Shown: positions 1 through 12,964, counted from the first letter of the stretch. The stretch: 64,000 bases of DNA from Orthonyx spaldingii (GCA_013397795.1 VZTJ01004171.1:2102290-2166289); one strand, 5' to 3'. Made by a program: numbers and translations. The notes: a model not told the origin generated them from the sequence alone.

Positions 1-760
1 AGAATGTGATACTAGCCCTCATCCCGACTAATAGCAATGGGGAAATTAACCATTCCACTCAAAGGCACTGAGATACTCTGACATGCATTACTATGTTCCC
101 TGAAACCTGTAGTCTGCAGATATGTGTATTTTAGAAGGAGACGCAATCCCAAACTCAGCAGGGGCACTGTCTCTTGCAGAGACAAAATATAGCCCACCAG
201 GCCCCCTACTGAGGCAAAAGCTTCCTGCTTACTTAAAAGTTATCTTGCTGCTCTGTGCAGGGGCTGTTCCTACTCCACACCAGTTTGCTTCCAGCACCCT
301 CAGGAACTGGCTGAAGCAGGAAGGGCTGCCCTGCTCGGAGTGGCTGATCAGCACAAGCTGCTCCTGCCCCAGTAGCAGCGGCTCCCACAGATCCTGTAGG
401 TACTTGCAGAGCCACCGCCTGCCAGGGAACAGAGGTAGAATGAAGCTCTTAAGGACAGAAGAATGGCGGCCTGGTGTAGAGCCTCCCATGCCCCATTTCA
501 AATTCTACTTACAGCCAAGTTCAGCTGGCCCTGAATCTCACTCTCCCTCCAGATGGTGATTAGTGCCCACACATTGGTCTCGAGCCATAAGGCAGCACGA
601 TCAAGGAAGGCCTGTAGCGAGATGTTTGCAGTTGAAAAGAAGCAGAGCCAATCATTGCAGAAGGAGCAGACAGCTGAGAGAACAGCATGAAGCTGTGCTC
701 CATGGTCTGAGCAGGGCTGCCCGTACAATTAAGCAGCTTCCAACAAATCTGACCTCTGTT
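1..760 (-). other. GC-richer block with a possible two-exon segment, unidentified
   Basis: This block is clearly richer in G+C than the flanking AT-rich DNA. On the minus strand an open frame runs down to 513 and includes the peptides FLDRAALWLE and ITIWRESEIQG. It ends at a consensus donor (GCT then GTAAGT, 513/512). About 94 bases further on is a strong acceptor with a pyrimidine tract ending in GGCAG, so a second exon would start at 418. Joining in phase gives an Ala/Gly-rich frame that stops at 233-235. The more protein-like frame of the second segment (KYLQDLWEPLLLGQE) is out of phase with the first. I do not recognise the protein. It could be the 3' end of a gene, a decayed gene, a noncoding RNA or chance. 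Confidence 0.25.
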
Positions 761-1694
761 CAACTGACTGCAGAAAGCAGACAAAAAGCATCCTCCCCAG
801 GAATAAATGCTCTGTTCTGCTACAACAATGCAGAAATTGGCTCTACCTTAGGGGTTGTTCCACCACTGAAACCTGTTCACCTTTATAAAGCACAGCAGAA
901 GACTTCACAGTAGTTTTTACTCAAAATCTAACCCAACTGGAAATGTGCTTATTAATAGAATGACCCTCCATGGATAGCTATAATGTGTAAAAAGAACTGA
1001 TCATGGTCAGACACTGGACTGGCATGGACAAGGATAAGGAGTAAGTGAAGCATTGTCACTTGCTAATGTCTGGGTCTGTATCACAGGAAAGGCAGTCAGA
1101 GTTGCAGGTTTAAACACAAAGGTTTATAAGTACTCTGATCACACCCCAGAGGACTTCATCCATCTCCCACAAACACTATTTCCACTTCAACACTTACCAG
1201 TTCCATTCTTCAGGTGGAATACCATTGACATCCTGATACTGTTCAAAACATTTCTTATGAATCCACTTAATTTTAGATTTTAGATTAAATGCAGGCCCAA
1301 AACTCAAATTCAACCTATCACTAAGTAGAAGGGGCATTAAGAGAGAAACTAATACAAATTGAAATTTTAAAACTTTACATAATAGAAAAAGTGCACAGCA
1401 TTTTGCACATAGTATATCTTCAGCCAAGTGCTGATCTCAAGTACTATGGATGACTTGCAGTGCCTGCTGCTTATTCTGGGTGTAAAAACAAGTTACCTTT
1501 GTCCATCATTGCCATTTTAGTCTACATTGCATCAAAACTGTTGCTCCTGGTGTGGCAAAGAACCAGGACAGAAGAGAGAAGAGATGGATGATGGTGGCTG
1601 TGAAGGCTGACAGCAGGTGACAACTGAGAGAAAAGAACAGACCTATGTTACCCTACCAAGACATTAAAAAGCCACAAGACATGAAGGTCCACCC

Positions 1695-1713
1695 AAAAAA
1701 AAAAAAAAAAAAA
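1695..1713 (+). repeat. A19 homopolymer
   Basis: Nineteen consecutive A residues lie between ACCC and GAAAC. No poly(A) signal or target-site duplication was noticed, so this is more likely a mononucleotide microsatellite than a retroposon tail. Confidence 0.9.
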
Positions 1714-3654
1714 GAAACAACCAAAAACCCCACAGCATGAAAACTTAATGAAAGAGAGAAAAAAGAAAAGTGTGACGAATCAAAAAGGCACGAAGAATGG
1801 CCCAAAATAAATTCTAGCAAAATAAAAGTGGTTTAATTTCATATTTGAATTCCTAAATCAGAAGTCATTTTGAGTACTGATGAAGTGAGCACATTAATAC
1901 TGTATGCACTCCATGCCTTTGATTATCAGGACATTTCTAACTATACACAAAATTTCAGACTGTCATTTGTCCCTATTTAAGCAATTAAGACTGGATTCCC
2001 ATCTGTGTTCAAAGTTTGTTCACATCTGACTGTTACACAGGGGAAAAAAATGAAACTTCCTAAAATCTATACTTCCTATACTATACTACTTATGCCCTTT
2101 CCTCAGAAAACAAGACAGAGCTGCTGATAAGCCCTGCCTTCCAATGTCAGGTATATCTGAAGTTGTCTGGTGTTCTATTTAAGGACTCCATCAGCTAACA
2201 GCCCCACGCCACCCGCCATCAATCACTGGAAAACAGTTTACAGAGCAAGAATGGCTCAGACATTTTAAAAGTGACTAGAATATTTTCCAACCTTTAATGT
2301 ATTTTATGCCACAATGTATTCTAAGATTCTTGCTGTACTTTGTACCTAAAAAACTACAAGCATCTCAAATAAAGTTCACTTACTCTAGGAAGCCCCCGGT
2401 GGGGCTACAAGCTGAGTGGTGACCAGTGAATACACTCCTCCTTATCCAATGCATTATGTTCAGTACGTGATGCAGTATGATTCAACAGAAGCTTTGCTCA
2501 CTGCAAGATGCAGTATCAGTTTCTATGGATTCAGATTCCAGTTTGTGCAGACTTCATTTCAAAATACAGTTTGTGCTTTTCTGAATAAACAGGTTTGAAT
2601 TAGGTCCGTAACTCAGCCTTTATAAATTTCACTATAGCACATAATAGGATTATTTACCACTTTTATAAAGTGACAAGTGTCTGCTACACAATATTTGGGG
2701 AATTATACAGTTTGAATGCCTTCAGTTAAAAGCCAGCCTCCAGCCTCCATATTTTTATAAGATCAAAGCTAATATTTCTCTGTTTATCCCCCATTCAGAA
2801 AGATGATGTCAAATCTCAGACAGAGGGTTTTTTTTTTTCATTCAGACTTCAACAGCCACTGATTATCCCCTATCACAGTTAAAACTGCTGGAAGCTGTTT
2901 GGAAAAAGCTTCATGTAGCTTACATTCCCTGTGCTTTCTTCAAAATGTTGTGAAGGATGCCAAGGTAACTCCCAACTCAGTAGGGAGCTCAGGCCAAGGC
3001 TGCCCCATAACCTCCGATTCTTATGGCTGTGATGGAGACCCCCTCAACAATTTATACAGTGTAACTTCATACTTGTTTCTGCAAGGATTCTCTGCACATA
3101 CAAATCAAAGATGTAAAGCAGGTTAAGTGTGATCCTATATTTGCCTCTAAATTACCACCCTTTGCTCTCCCATAGATTCCAGAAACACAGTACTCCTGTT
3201 GGAGGGACTAACAAAAGATGAGGATGAGGGCAGGTGATGGAAGGAATTACCTTTTTATCTCCATACTCCATGCAGAGGAGGCTCTTATTTTTTCCTTGTA
3301 CAAGTCTAGGGAGAGGCAGTAGAGTTCAATGTCAGGTAAATTTCAGCCAGAAAAATCTCCCATAAGGGTGGAAATGATCCCTTAACCCACTGAGACTGGA
3401 TTCCCACAATCATGGGCAAGAGTACTATAGATATCTTATTCACAACATCTGTTCCACACAAGACCATAAATCATGTATTTCACACATGCAGAAAAACCCC
3501 CACAGAAATTTAATGTGTGATAGGAACAGAGTAGAAGAGTCTAAGGTCCATGAAATGGCACTGGATTATTTAGATAACACTTTGAGTAAATCTGAAAAAG
3601 TTCATGACTTATATTACAGAGCACCATAAAAACCAAATCAAACAGCTAAAAAAC

Positions 3655-3676
3655 CCAAACAAACAAACAAACAAAA
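3655..3676 (+). repeat. (CAAA)n microsatellite
   Basis: Short tandem CAAA units lie inside a longer A/C-rich stretch (about 3630-3712). Confidence 0.8.
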
Positions 3677-4204
3677 ATCCACAAAAATCAAACAACAAAC
3701 AGCCATACCATTCTCAGAGCAAATTTCCTGCTGAGCCTAAATAAGACAATGACAGTCTAAACAAAACCACACCAACCAGGTAATTCAGCGTCATGGGGAA
3801 CAGCAATATACCCTGATTTCAGCTCCTCTCTAGCTGAAATCATTCTAGTTTACTCAGGGGACAACAGAAGGCAAAGAAGCATCAAAACAGGCACCCAATG
3901 CAACAGCCTTGTGCCTCACTGGGAAAGCAGCAGGAGAAATCCCTCCTGATCCACAGAAGAACATTAAGAACCCCTGGGCCCCTAATGCACAGGGCTAATA
4001 GAACATAAATCCTCAAGAAGTCCAGTTATTCAGGTTCCTTTCAAGGAAGATAACCTCTCTTTTCCAATGGAAACAAACAAAGTCAGATAAGCAGGAACCC
4101 ACAACAAATTCATTGTGTCAGAAATGTTCTCTTCTGGTTATACACTTATATTTCCATAAGATGATCAAGACTCATTTAAAATATTGGCCTTCACAGTACT
4201 GGGT

Positions 4205-4940
4205 AGAAGTGTGGATTTGCTGGAGGGTAGGAAGGCTCTGCAAATGGATCTGGACAGACTGAATTGATGACTCAAGGCCAGTTGTATGAGGTTCAACAAG
4301 GCAAAGTGCCAGGTCCTGCCCTTGGGTCACAACAACCCCAGGCATCCTGGCTTATATGAGAAAGAGTGTGGCCAGTAGGACCAGGGCAATGATTGTCCCT
4401 CCCTACTTGGCGCTGGTGAGGCAGCACCTCAAATCCTGTGTTCAGTTCTGGGCCCCTGACTTAAAAGAGGACATTGAGGGACTGGAGCATGTCCAGAGAA
4501 GGACAACAGAGCTGGTGAAGGGTCTGGAGCCCAAGTCTTGCAAGGACTGGCTGAGGGAGCTGGGGGTGTTTAGCCTGGAGAAGAGAAGGCTCAGGAGTGA
4601 CCTTACTGCTCTCTACAACCACCTGAAAGGAGCTTGTAACCAGGTCAGGGTCAGCCTCTTCTCCCAGGTAACCCGTGACAGGATGAGAGGAAATGGCCTC
4701 AAGCTGTGCCAGGGGAGGTTTATGTTGGACATCAGGAAGAATTTCTTCACTGAAGGGGTGGTCAGGCTTTGAAACAGGCTGCCTGGGGAAGTGGTGGAAT
4801 CACCATCCCTGCAAGTGTTACAAAAGGCATGTAGATGTGGCATTTGGGGACACAGTTTGTTGGTGAACACAGTGGTGCCAGGTTAATTGTTGGACTTGAT
4901 GATCTCAGAGGTCTTTTCCAAACTTAATAATTCCATAATT
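4205..4940 (+). mobile_element. CR1 LINE fragment, 5'-truncated and internally deleted
   Basis: This is the 3' part of a chicken-repeat-1 (CR1) non-LTR retrotransposon. It carries the end of ORF2, encoding the C-terminal part of the endonuclease/reverse-transcriptase polyprotein, and the short 3' UTR. Hallmarks in order are GCTGGAGGGTAGGAAGGC-like sequence near 4218, the GAGGTTCAACAAGGC block, the segment encoding VQRRTTELVKGLE, LREL.VFSLEKRRLR, the GNGLKL..GRF.LDIRK.FF motif, and a 3' end (TTGGACTTGATGATCTCAGAGG, then TTCCATAATT at 4931-4940). Compared with the family, a piece of ORF2 is missing at about 4340, where the frame jumps to the GGCATCCTGGCTT block. The copy is dead. Confidence 0.95.
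4356..4772 (+). pseudogene. CR1 ORF2 C-terminal remnant
   Basis: An open frame of 138 codons survives within the CR1 copy and reads through the conserved C-terminal ORF2 motifs (ALVRQHLKSCVQFWAP, VQRRTTELVKGLE, SLEKRRLRSDL, GRFMLDIRKNFF). It stops at a TGA (4770-4772) where the family normally has a Trp codon before NRLP; the same frame then continues with NRLPGEVVESPSLQ, so the stop is a point mutation. The reverse-transcriptase catalytic core is absent because the copy is 5'-truncated. The apparent start codon is only the first Met after the internal deletion. Confidence 0.9.
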
Positions 4941-5680
4941 CAGAAGGCCAGTCTCAAGTGTCTCCAAGTTTTGCTTTTTCAATAGTTTGCAGGATTTTGT
5001 CCAGAATCATTATAATAACTTGGGACTTGAAACGTCTCAAATTCATTTACAAAGGTGCAGGGAAACAAAAAAATGGACTACTGAAAGCTAGAGAAAATTA
5101 ATTCCTTCCCAGGGCTTTGGTGGCAAAATAACCCCACAATTACCAAGTCTTCTGGTGAAACTGTCATTACAGCTCCCTACACACATATATTATTCTCTGC
5201 AAAAAACCCCCAAGTTTCTAAAAATTGGTTACATACTTGTAGACAGAACAAAAAGTATAAATGTCACTCCATATAGTCATTTCAGCAAGAATATGGTGTA
5301 TTGATTTTAATGCCTTGAAATATGTAAAGTAAATGGATTTTTTCTAACTATACATCACAGACATGCAAGATATATAACAGCTGTACGAATTAATGAAATG
5401 TCAGCTAAGATCTGATCTGTGTGCAGTAAAGTTTGTGACAAATATTAAAATAATGGTACTCCAGCCTTTATATGTTGCATTAGGCAGACATGCAAAATAT
5501 CTGTTTTGGTATAATTTAATGTACAGCATCAAAACAGGTGAAAAATTAACCACAGTAATGCTGCTGCTCAAAAGATGAGCCTTTACTTTCCCTGCCTGCA
5601 TGATCTCACTGCCTCCTTATCACTAACAACAGGATGTTTATTTGGGGATGCCATCATCTAGATTCAAAAACTGAACTGAC

Positions 5681-5695
5681 AAAAAAAAAAAAAAA
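5681..5695 (+). repeat. A15 homopolymer
   Basis: Fifteen A residues follow CTGAC. Confidence 0.9.
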
Positions 5696-7634
5696 GGCAG
5701 TTCTGAAGAGGGGAAAAATAAAATAAATCCAACCCCAACTAATAAAAAATCCATTAGCTTTTGATGAAAGGAGCTCCCTGACCCTAGGTGCTGTTACCAT
5801 GACAGAGGGAGCAAAAGATCACCATCTCTCCATGCCCGTGTGAACTTCGAATACCCTAAACAGATCGTAGAAATCATGCTTTCTCTGGTGTGTGGAATGA
5901 AAATGTTTATTGGTGTAAACTGGACAATTTATAACACTGTTACAGAACCCAAGTCCTCCACCAATTTATCCAGCACAAGAATATGTAACATGTTTGATGA
6001 AAATTATACAAGGAAAAACAAAAAGCTGTATTAACAGTAGGGTCTTGCATTATTTAAGTTCCTTTCTCCACTAGTATCAGGGTCAGAATCTTAAGAAAAA
6101 ACTGCTACATTGATCACTCAGGGTAGTAGAAGCTGCACTTATAGTCTTATTTTCAGATTATTATAGTAAAGCATTTAAGAAAACAAAAAAGGTCCTCTAT
6201 GAAATCATGCCCATTAATCCAAGCTCTTATAAAATATTCTGTATGTTTTGCACTTGCATATCTTGTTCTTGCTAAAAGCATGGTCGATGAGAATACACAC
6301 TAGTCAGCATTAAACAACGAGGTATTTTTACATGTTAACTGTACATGGTAGCGTAAAATTACAAATGGTCAAAGATCCTGTGTTTTGGCCAGAAGGAAGG
6401 AAAATTATACAGAAGTTAATAAGAGTCAGATTTTTTAAGGTCATGCTTGTAAAATGATCCTGATGCAAAGAAAATGTGCAGTTAACATTCTTACCTAATG
6501 CCCCATTCCCGCATGTCCCTGCTACTTCAGTTGTGCAGATCTTGGCCAATTTTTGAACCTATTTGTGAAGCCCTTTGTGGGCTCTTTTCTCTCCTCCTAT
6601 CGCTTTTTAAAGGAAGCAAAATATACTTAAATTAACCTCTGTTGCAACTCCAACTGAGTCAGTCAAATTACACCAGGGATTAATTTGCCTATGTCTAACC
6701 ATGTTCTGAGCAGAGATTCTGTTCTGCTCAGATAAACTTCTGCAGAGTTGCTTTGTGTTTGGGTTCTTTAGGTGAAACAGCACGTGCATTTAGGTGTCAA
6801 GGTCTACAGGCAGCTGGAACCATCTAAATGTAAGGCAGAGCTAATTGGTTTAGGGGTAGGACACTCGATGTAGTCTTCCACTGCAGAACTCCCTTGACTA
6901 CAGAAATCAGAGCTCATTCACCAAGGGAAGCACAAAACTTTCCCTTTGCAAAAGCTCTTCTGCAGTGACATTATATCATGGGTTGGCATCAGCTCCCCTG
7001 AGATAAACAATCAGAAATATTTCAGAACTTCAAATAACTAAGCAAACAAGAAGCAAGCAATGATCCAAGTATGCCAACTGTGAAAATACAAGAGACAGAT
7101 GGAGAACAGAGCTTTTCAGGTGGAGATCTGTCTATGGAAGCATTCGGAAGACCTGGAATTCATAAACATGGAACCAGAATCCAGAAAGGAAGGATAAAGT
7201 AATAAAAAGTGGATGTAATATGCACAAGATTTATTTCTGTTTGTTTGAAACACAGATTTTACCTTGTAAATTGTATTGACATGCAAGAAACAGCATTCCT
7301 ATAAAAAAACCCACCCAGGTGAATTATGTTAGTATTGCTGGCATAAGCACAATGAAAAAATGAGCAGTGATTCCCACAACTGCTGGCATATATAAGAATT
7401 CCTAGCCTCAGGGCTGATGTGTTAAGTCCTTTCAATGCTAAGTGACAGTAATATACACAAGTTGCATACTCATATACATTAGGGTACAAATACCAGAAAT
7501 GAATTAACTGATCTGAAAATGTTTTTTGGTGGTATGAAACAAGCACTGTTGGATCCAGGAACCAAGACCTGAAATTGCACATAGAAAGCTGAAAGGTGAT
7601 CTCTAAGAAGAACGCATAACACGAGGTTAAAAAG

Positions 7635-7652
7635 AAAAAAAAAAAAAAAAAA
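7635..7652 (+). repeat. A18 homopolymer
   Basis: Eighteen A residues. Read on the minus strand this gives a poly-Phe stretch inside a spurious long open frame. Confidence 0.9.
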
Positions 7653-9656
7653 GAGGAAAATCCACTGCCTAGACAGTGTGGCAGTGTGGTGGTAACTTCC
7701 ATGTCTCACAATGCTTCCCATAGTCCCATATTCATAAAGTTTCTTTTGCATTCTCACTACAAGCTCTTTCATTGTATGTGCTTTCATAATTAATTTCTTT
7801 AAAAATACTTATGCATGAACTGTTCTTGTTAAACTGTTTAACACTCCAATTAAAACAGTATGAATAAAAGAACATTTTGTAACTCAAGGTGACTGAAATC
7901 CCAAATGACTGTGTGATCTTAACTCCTAGTTCTTGCCTTTTAAAAAAATTAGATCTTCATTTTTTCTGCAATCCCTTCTTGTTCTCATCTTAATTTAAAA
8001 CCCAGTCTGTCAACCTTCTGTATGGTATCAATTGTCAGTAGGGTACTACTTGGTACAACTCAGTGTCAGATGAAACCCTTGAAGAAAAAAGTGCCTGTTT
8101 TGAGAAGAGCTCTACATGCACAGAGCCAGGTAAGTGATAAGTGTACAGTACTAAAAAGAGGCACCTAAGACTATTTTGTTGGAGCTTATCTGATTATCAG
8201 CTTTAAATCAAGAAATTCTTCCTTTCTGACAGTATGTTGTAACAAATCCTATTCAGCACTCTCAATCCCTTAATCCAGTGGACTGCACCACTTGCAGAAC
8301 AACTTTAATAGAAAGGACATAAAATTCAATCATGAGATGAATAAATTAGGACCTTTCACAATAGAGGGTGTGAGAAATAAATCCAGTGAGGATGTGTTGG
8401 GGCCAAAACTGCTCTCTCATTCTTGAAAAGAAAAGCATAATAAATGTTTACCTGAATTAATAGATTATCTACTCAGTCCCTCAGGTCCTTCCAGACAACT
8501 TCATGATAGAAGACACCTGTAAAGACTGAAGGGAGTTTCATACACAAGCACTACATCACCAGAATGACCTTCCTAGAATATTAATGAGATTAAACAAAAC
8601 AAAACAAAAAACCAACAAAATAAATCCATATATATATAAAATAGATCCATATATACACTGCTACAATTACAAAATTGTACAAAATAGAATTATAGCAGGA
8701 ATTTATCACAATTCTCTTTCTCTAATAAATTAATAATTGGAAGGCAGATTTGGCATTTATTTCCACATTTCAGCAAGACGTGCTACCTATACGTGAGACT
8801 ATCATCTCAATTTTCCTCCTCCTTATTGTGCAAACTATTTCTTCTTCCCTTTTCTGACCAATACGGCCATCCTATGACCACCCCCTTACTCTCCATAAAT
8901 GCCTTCTTTCACCTGACTTTAGAGCTCCATGCCTCCTCTGTGTTCCCTAATCCCTGACTCCCATGCAGCATCTCCACCTGCAGAAAGTGCAATCTCTTCT
9001 TGTTCATCATGTTCATCTTCTCTCTTCCTCTCCTTTTCACTACCAAACTCCACCCCACGATCAGTACTTCTAGTTAGGCCATAACTCCTGGTCAACTGTC
9101 ACAATTCAGAGACCAGTTAAGCACCTTAACCTTCTAGAAAAAAACCCAGAGCCACGATAGACAGCAGGGCTTAAAAAATACTGGTAATGTCTATGAAGGA
9201 TTCACTTTGAATCACTAGGCTTGCCAGGCCCCAAGCTGCTCCAGGAAACACAGAGATTCATCTTCAACTTTTGGAGTAGGTGTGGAGGAAGAAATCTCAG
9301 CAATTACAGTCCCAATGCTCCATTTGCACGGCTAATGTTGGAAACAAAATGAAAAGTGGGGGAATGCATGTGGTTTTACAAAAACTAGATTAATTCTTAG
9401 TTTAATAGTTTGCAAAATGGCCTTCTTGGACTCCAAAGCCTGGCTCTGCACCAAACCATAGTGTGATGAATACCAGAGGCTTAAAGGAAAAAAAGTAAAG
9501 CTGAGAAAGACAAAAGGATTCAAGCTCTGTGTAAGAATATTAACAGGTTTTAAGGCTAGCATGTACATGAACACCAAAGAAAATTTTAAAAGAGAATAAA
9601 AAATTACTTGCTAACCTTTGCTCTGTCTGTGTCTTACTTTTGTTCCTACTTTTCAG

Positions 9657-9752
9657 AAAGATGGAGTCCATGGTATGAGTGACAGCCTTTCGTGGGAAGG
9701 AAGAGAAAGATTATTATCATCAACAAGAAATGCCATTGCCATGCCAGAACAG
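9657..9752 (+). other. Possible 32-codon coding exon, unproven
   Basis: A long pyrimidine tract ending in TTTTCAG (to 9656) precedes 96 bases that are open in only one frame (phase 0 in and out) and end in CAG before GTATAG at 9753. The predicted residues include GMSDSLSWEGRERLL and NAIAMPEQ, which have protein-like composition, and the other two frames contain stops. I cannot name a family. Segments like this arise by chance in a window this size, so this is only the best single exon candidate on the plus strand. If real, it would place the window inside a large-intron gene. Confidence 0.3.
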
Positions 9753-12700
9753 GTATAGCTGAGTATTAATCACGCTAAAAGATACAGCTCCCTGCATCGA
9801 GACAGACCATTACTGAAAACAATGACTTAACCTTAAAATGGCAAGAAAACATTTAGAATGCATAGGCTTGATACTGGTAAGTTAAACTGTCTTGCTATCA
9901 AAAAGTGTGAGCAATGCAAGTGAAACATGTCTGCATGTGGAATTTGTTCTGCCCATGGCTAACCTGAGCCATGGTTCTATTCCCCTGGGACTATATACCC
10001 TCCACATACAATGGAAACAAATCAGGTCTTGCATCAGTCGTATAATGTGACTCTAAGTACAGTAGAAACTAGGAGTTCATACAAAGAGTAAGCACCTCAA
10101 GGTGAACTATTTTGTATCAGAAAGTTGGATTTTTGTCATCTCACTGTTTCCTTTACTGCTCCTCTGTTAACAGAGAAGTCAGTTATCGTTTAAGGCTCCT
10201 TAAAGAAACTTGAATAAATTTTGAAATGTTATTGCCTTCTGCCTGTTGCTAGAATTAACAGCAAAAGGTAGCAGCCACCGATTGCCCAGTAGTTCAGGAA
10301 GAATTGCTGAAGGGTCAGAACGGTAGCAGGAATTCCAATCAAAGGCTAGACAAACTATCTCCTATCCCCAAAGTCCTTCAAAAGCAAACACACTATCGCA
10401 CTTAAAATTTTCCTTCCAATAAGACAATCAGAAAGATAACAAACCACACTTGTCAGAGATTATGCACATTACTTGGCATCCTCTGGAAAGCATTCAGAGA
10501 AACTATGGCAATGAGTTAGGTATAAAAGCCTATATAAAGTTTTTTAAAAATTGCAAAGAACGTAGTAGCAAAACATTGCTTGAAGGGAGCTTTCTTGTGG
10601 TTTATTTCCAGAAACACTTATTCCAGAACAGAAACAAAAAATGGTAAAACCAAATCAGATTTAAATTAAACTAGCATTTTCTATGAAGGAAAGCTGCTTT
10701 TTTCTGATTCTCCTGGACTTAGCCACGTCGCTCTTTAATAAAAGGGCAATTTCAGATAGAATTGTCTGTATTAATCCCCAAGTTCCTGAAAGTGATGCAT
10801 TACTCTTGACTCTTTACAGATCTGTATAGAAATGGTGATTGTGCAGACAGTGATTGTCTGCAGAAAATGAAGTCCGTGTACAGCAAGAAACTGTTTGGTA
10901 CCAAGAAAGCTTTCCACAACATGAATGTGTGTCTGGGTATGACAGCTTGAGATAGCAACATCAACCTAAACTAACCTAGCACACAAAAAAAGCCCCAGTT
11001 TCAGCTGGGTTTCTTTGAAAGCATCTTTAGACTTCCCTAGAGAAAGGCTCTGCCTACAAGTGATGACCATGCATGGTATGCAACTACTGAAATTCATGGA
11101 ATGCAGTTAAGTACATTCATATGCTATTTAATAAAGGTGTAAATGAGGAAAAAAAAAGAGAGCGAATACCATAATGTTAGCAAAGTCACACCAGTATGAA
11201 AGGTTCCACTCCCAATAAAACATCAAACCTAACAGAAATAAATGACTGTATTGGTGTCTCTAAAAAGAGTGCAAGTGAAATTGTTACATTGACCTCAAAA
11301 GACCTTAAATTGCATCCTAGTGAAGTTACACTAAGTTATCTCTGCATTTAACTGTGAGAGTAAATTTCACATAAGTTTTGAAGTTAACTTTTCAAATCAT
11401 AAGTAGATCCAGGAATAACTATCAATACATCTACCTTAACTCAAAAAAAGCCCCCAAACACCAGGACATTCAATAGAAGTTTGATTACAGCTATTTTGTA
11501 GGGATTTGAAGATAAACTATAATTAAGAGATAGTGGGGTTTATGAAATATTCTAGTAGATGATGCTTTGAAATTTTAACCAGGAGAGAATTAATAGATGA
11601 AAGAAAATTATAAGATTATCAGCAAACAAATAATTAGCCATCAAGCAAGATTTTCCCTGCAGATTGTCTCGTTAAAACAGGTCAAGCAACCAACAACAGT
11701 AATAAAAAAAATCCCCAAAAATAAACAGCAACCCACAAACAAACAGCAACAAGCAGAAGTCTGCAACAGTTCCAGAGATGAAACAATTTTCTTCAGCTGA
11801 AAGGCTTTATTCAATGGACTGTAGTGAGAGCTGTCATTGAGCAAACGCATCATTCAAAGCCTCTCAAATTGCAAAACACCAACGGGACTACTGAGGCAGG
11901 GGACATCCCAGAATCTGTACAGGAAAAGTAAAGGTCCCATAAAGGTCGATGGGCACTGGTCCAGCCAGCTTCTCCCACACAGGAGACATAAGGGTGTTAA
12001 GACACAGGGTCAGAATGGAGTGAGGAATTATCCAAAGCAAACAGTGGCAGCTGCTCCTCAGAAACAAGTGAATCCTGCTCAAGCAGGTTCTCATAAAAGG
12101 AACTCCTACTTAGAGACCTGCACCAATTCATGACTGGACCTGAGGTCAGGGACACAGTGCAAGGTATTATAACAATGCAAGGTATTATACTTCATCCATT
12201 ATACCTCACTCCTGCATCAGGGTTTAGCCTTGAGCTAGCATAACAGTAAACTGATCCTGTTTACCTTTAGACAAGTAATAGCTGTACCTGGCTATGCCAA
12301 AAAGACATACGGTTTTCCAAGATTAGGGAACATAACCTAGCAGAATAGTAAAAACTGCTTCTTGATTATGATTAAGAGACAGTAAGTCCAAGTGGCCCTC
12401 CTAAACAGCTCTGTGCTATAACAAGAAATTGGGGTGCTAATGTGAGTCAAATAGAGGCATAATTTTCATTTCTTCTCTGTTTAGTCATTTCTCCAAGCTT
12501 TACAATTGTGTTGAGTTTTCTAAATAAACATTATTATTTTCTTTCATCTACCATCGGAAATGCAAAGTAAAGGACAACAATTGATTGCAATCATCTTACT
12601 GGCAAGGTGAACCTATAATCCGGATTCTAGTCTAAGTAGAATCCAGTGTGTTAGAAAGTTCTTTCTAGAAATCCCTGTGAACATAGTACTAAATCTAACC

Positions 12701-12964
12701 ACTACAGAGAAAAACTTGGTACCCACTAAAGACCTTAGAGGAAACACTGCCAGGAATTCTGATGATGACAGCTATCATCTTTGCTGATGAAAGCCAAGGA
12801 AGTCCCCAAGGTGTCTGAAAAGCTGTCTGGACCACTGGGCTCAAAGGCTATTGGCCAAAAGTTCAAAGTTCTACTGACTGGCAAATAGAAATGCTATTCA
12901 ACATAAGCCCCTCTTCTGGGGCTGCCATTGCTGCACATCTGCAGCAACAATCTGATCAACAGGA
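9753..12964. other. AT-rich stretch without a recognised gene
   Basis: No transposon or gene is recognised. It holds an A/C-rich low-complexity tract (about 11698-11757) and an imperfect short tandem duplication at 12158-12189. Confidence 0.6.
12158..12189 (+). repeat. Short tandem duplication, 18-bp period
   Basis: The 14-mer TGCAAGGTATTATA occurs at 12158-12171 and again at 12176-12189, separated by ACAA. Confidence 0.9.

Larger units (their letters stand above)
761..4204. other. AT-rich stretch without a recognised gene
   Basis: No recognisable transposon or gene is seen. It contains an A19 run (1695-1713), a short CAAA-repeat tract (about 3655-3676) and two minus-strand exon-like segments at about 1195-1330 and 3253-3307, which are discussed as a finding. 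Confidence 0.6.
4941..9656. other. AT-rich stretch without a recognised gene
   Basis: No transposon is recognised. Simple sequence comprises A15 (5681-5695), A18 (7635-7652), an AAAAC repeat (about 8592-8610) and an AT-rich imperfect duplication built on CCATATATA (about 8616-8660). A pyrimidine-rich, C/T-biased segment lies at about 8808-9060. Weak exon-like segments occur at 6491-6556 (minus) and 8064-8129 (plus). Confidence 0.6.

Noticed and set aside
1495..1570. Minus-strand segment between a very good acceptor and GTAACT donor
   Set aside because: All three frames contain stops.
7259..7787. Two overlapping minus-strand open frames of over 100 codons
   Set aside because: Both run through the A18 run (read as poly-Phe). 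Compositional artefact.
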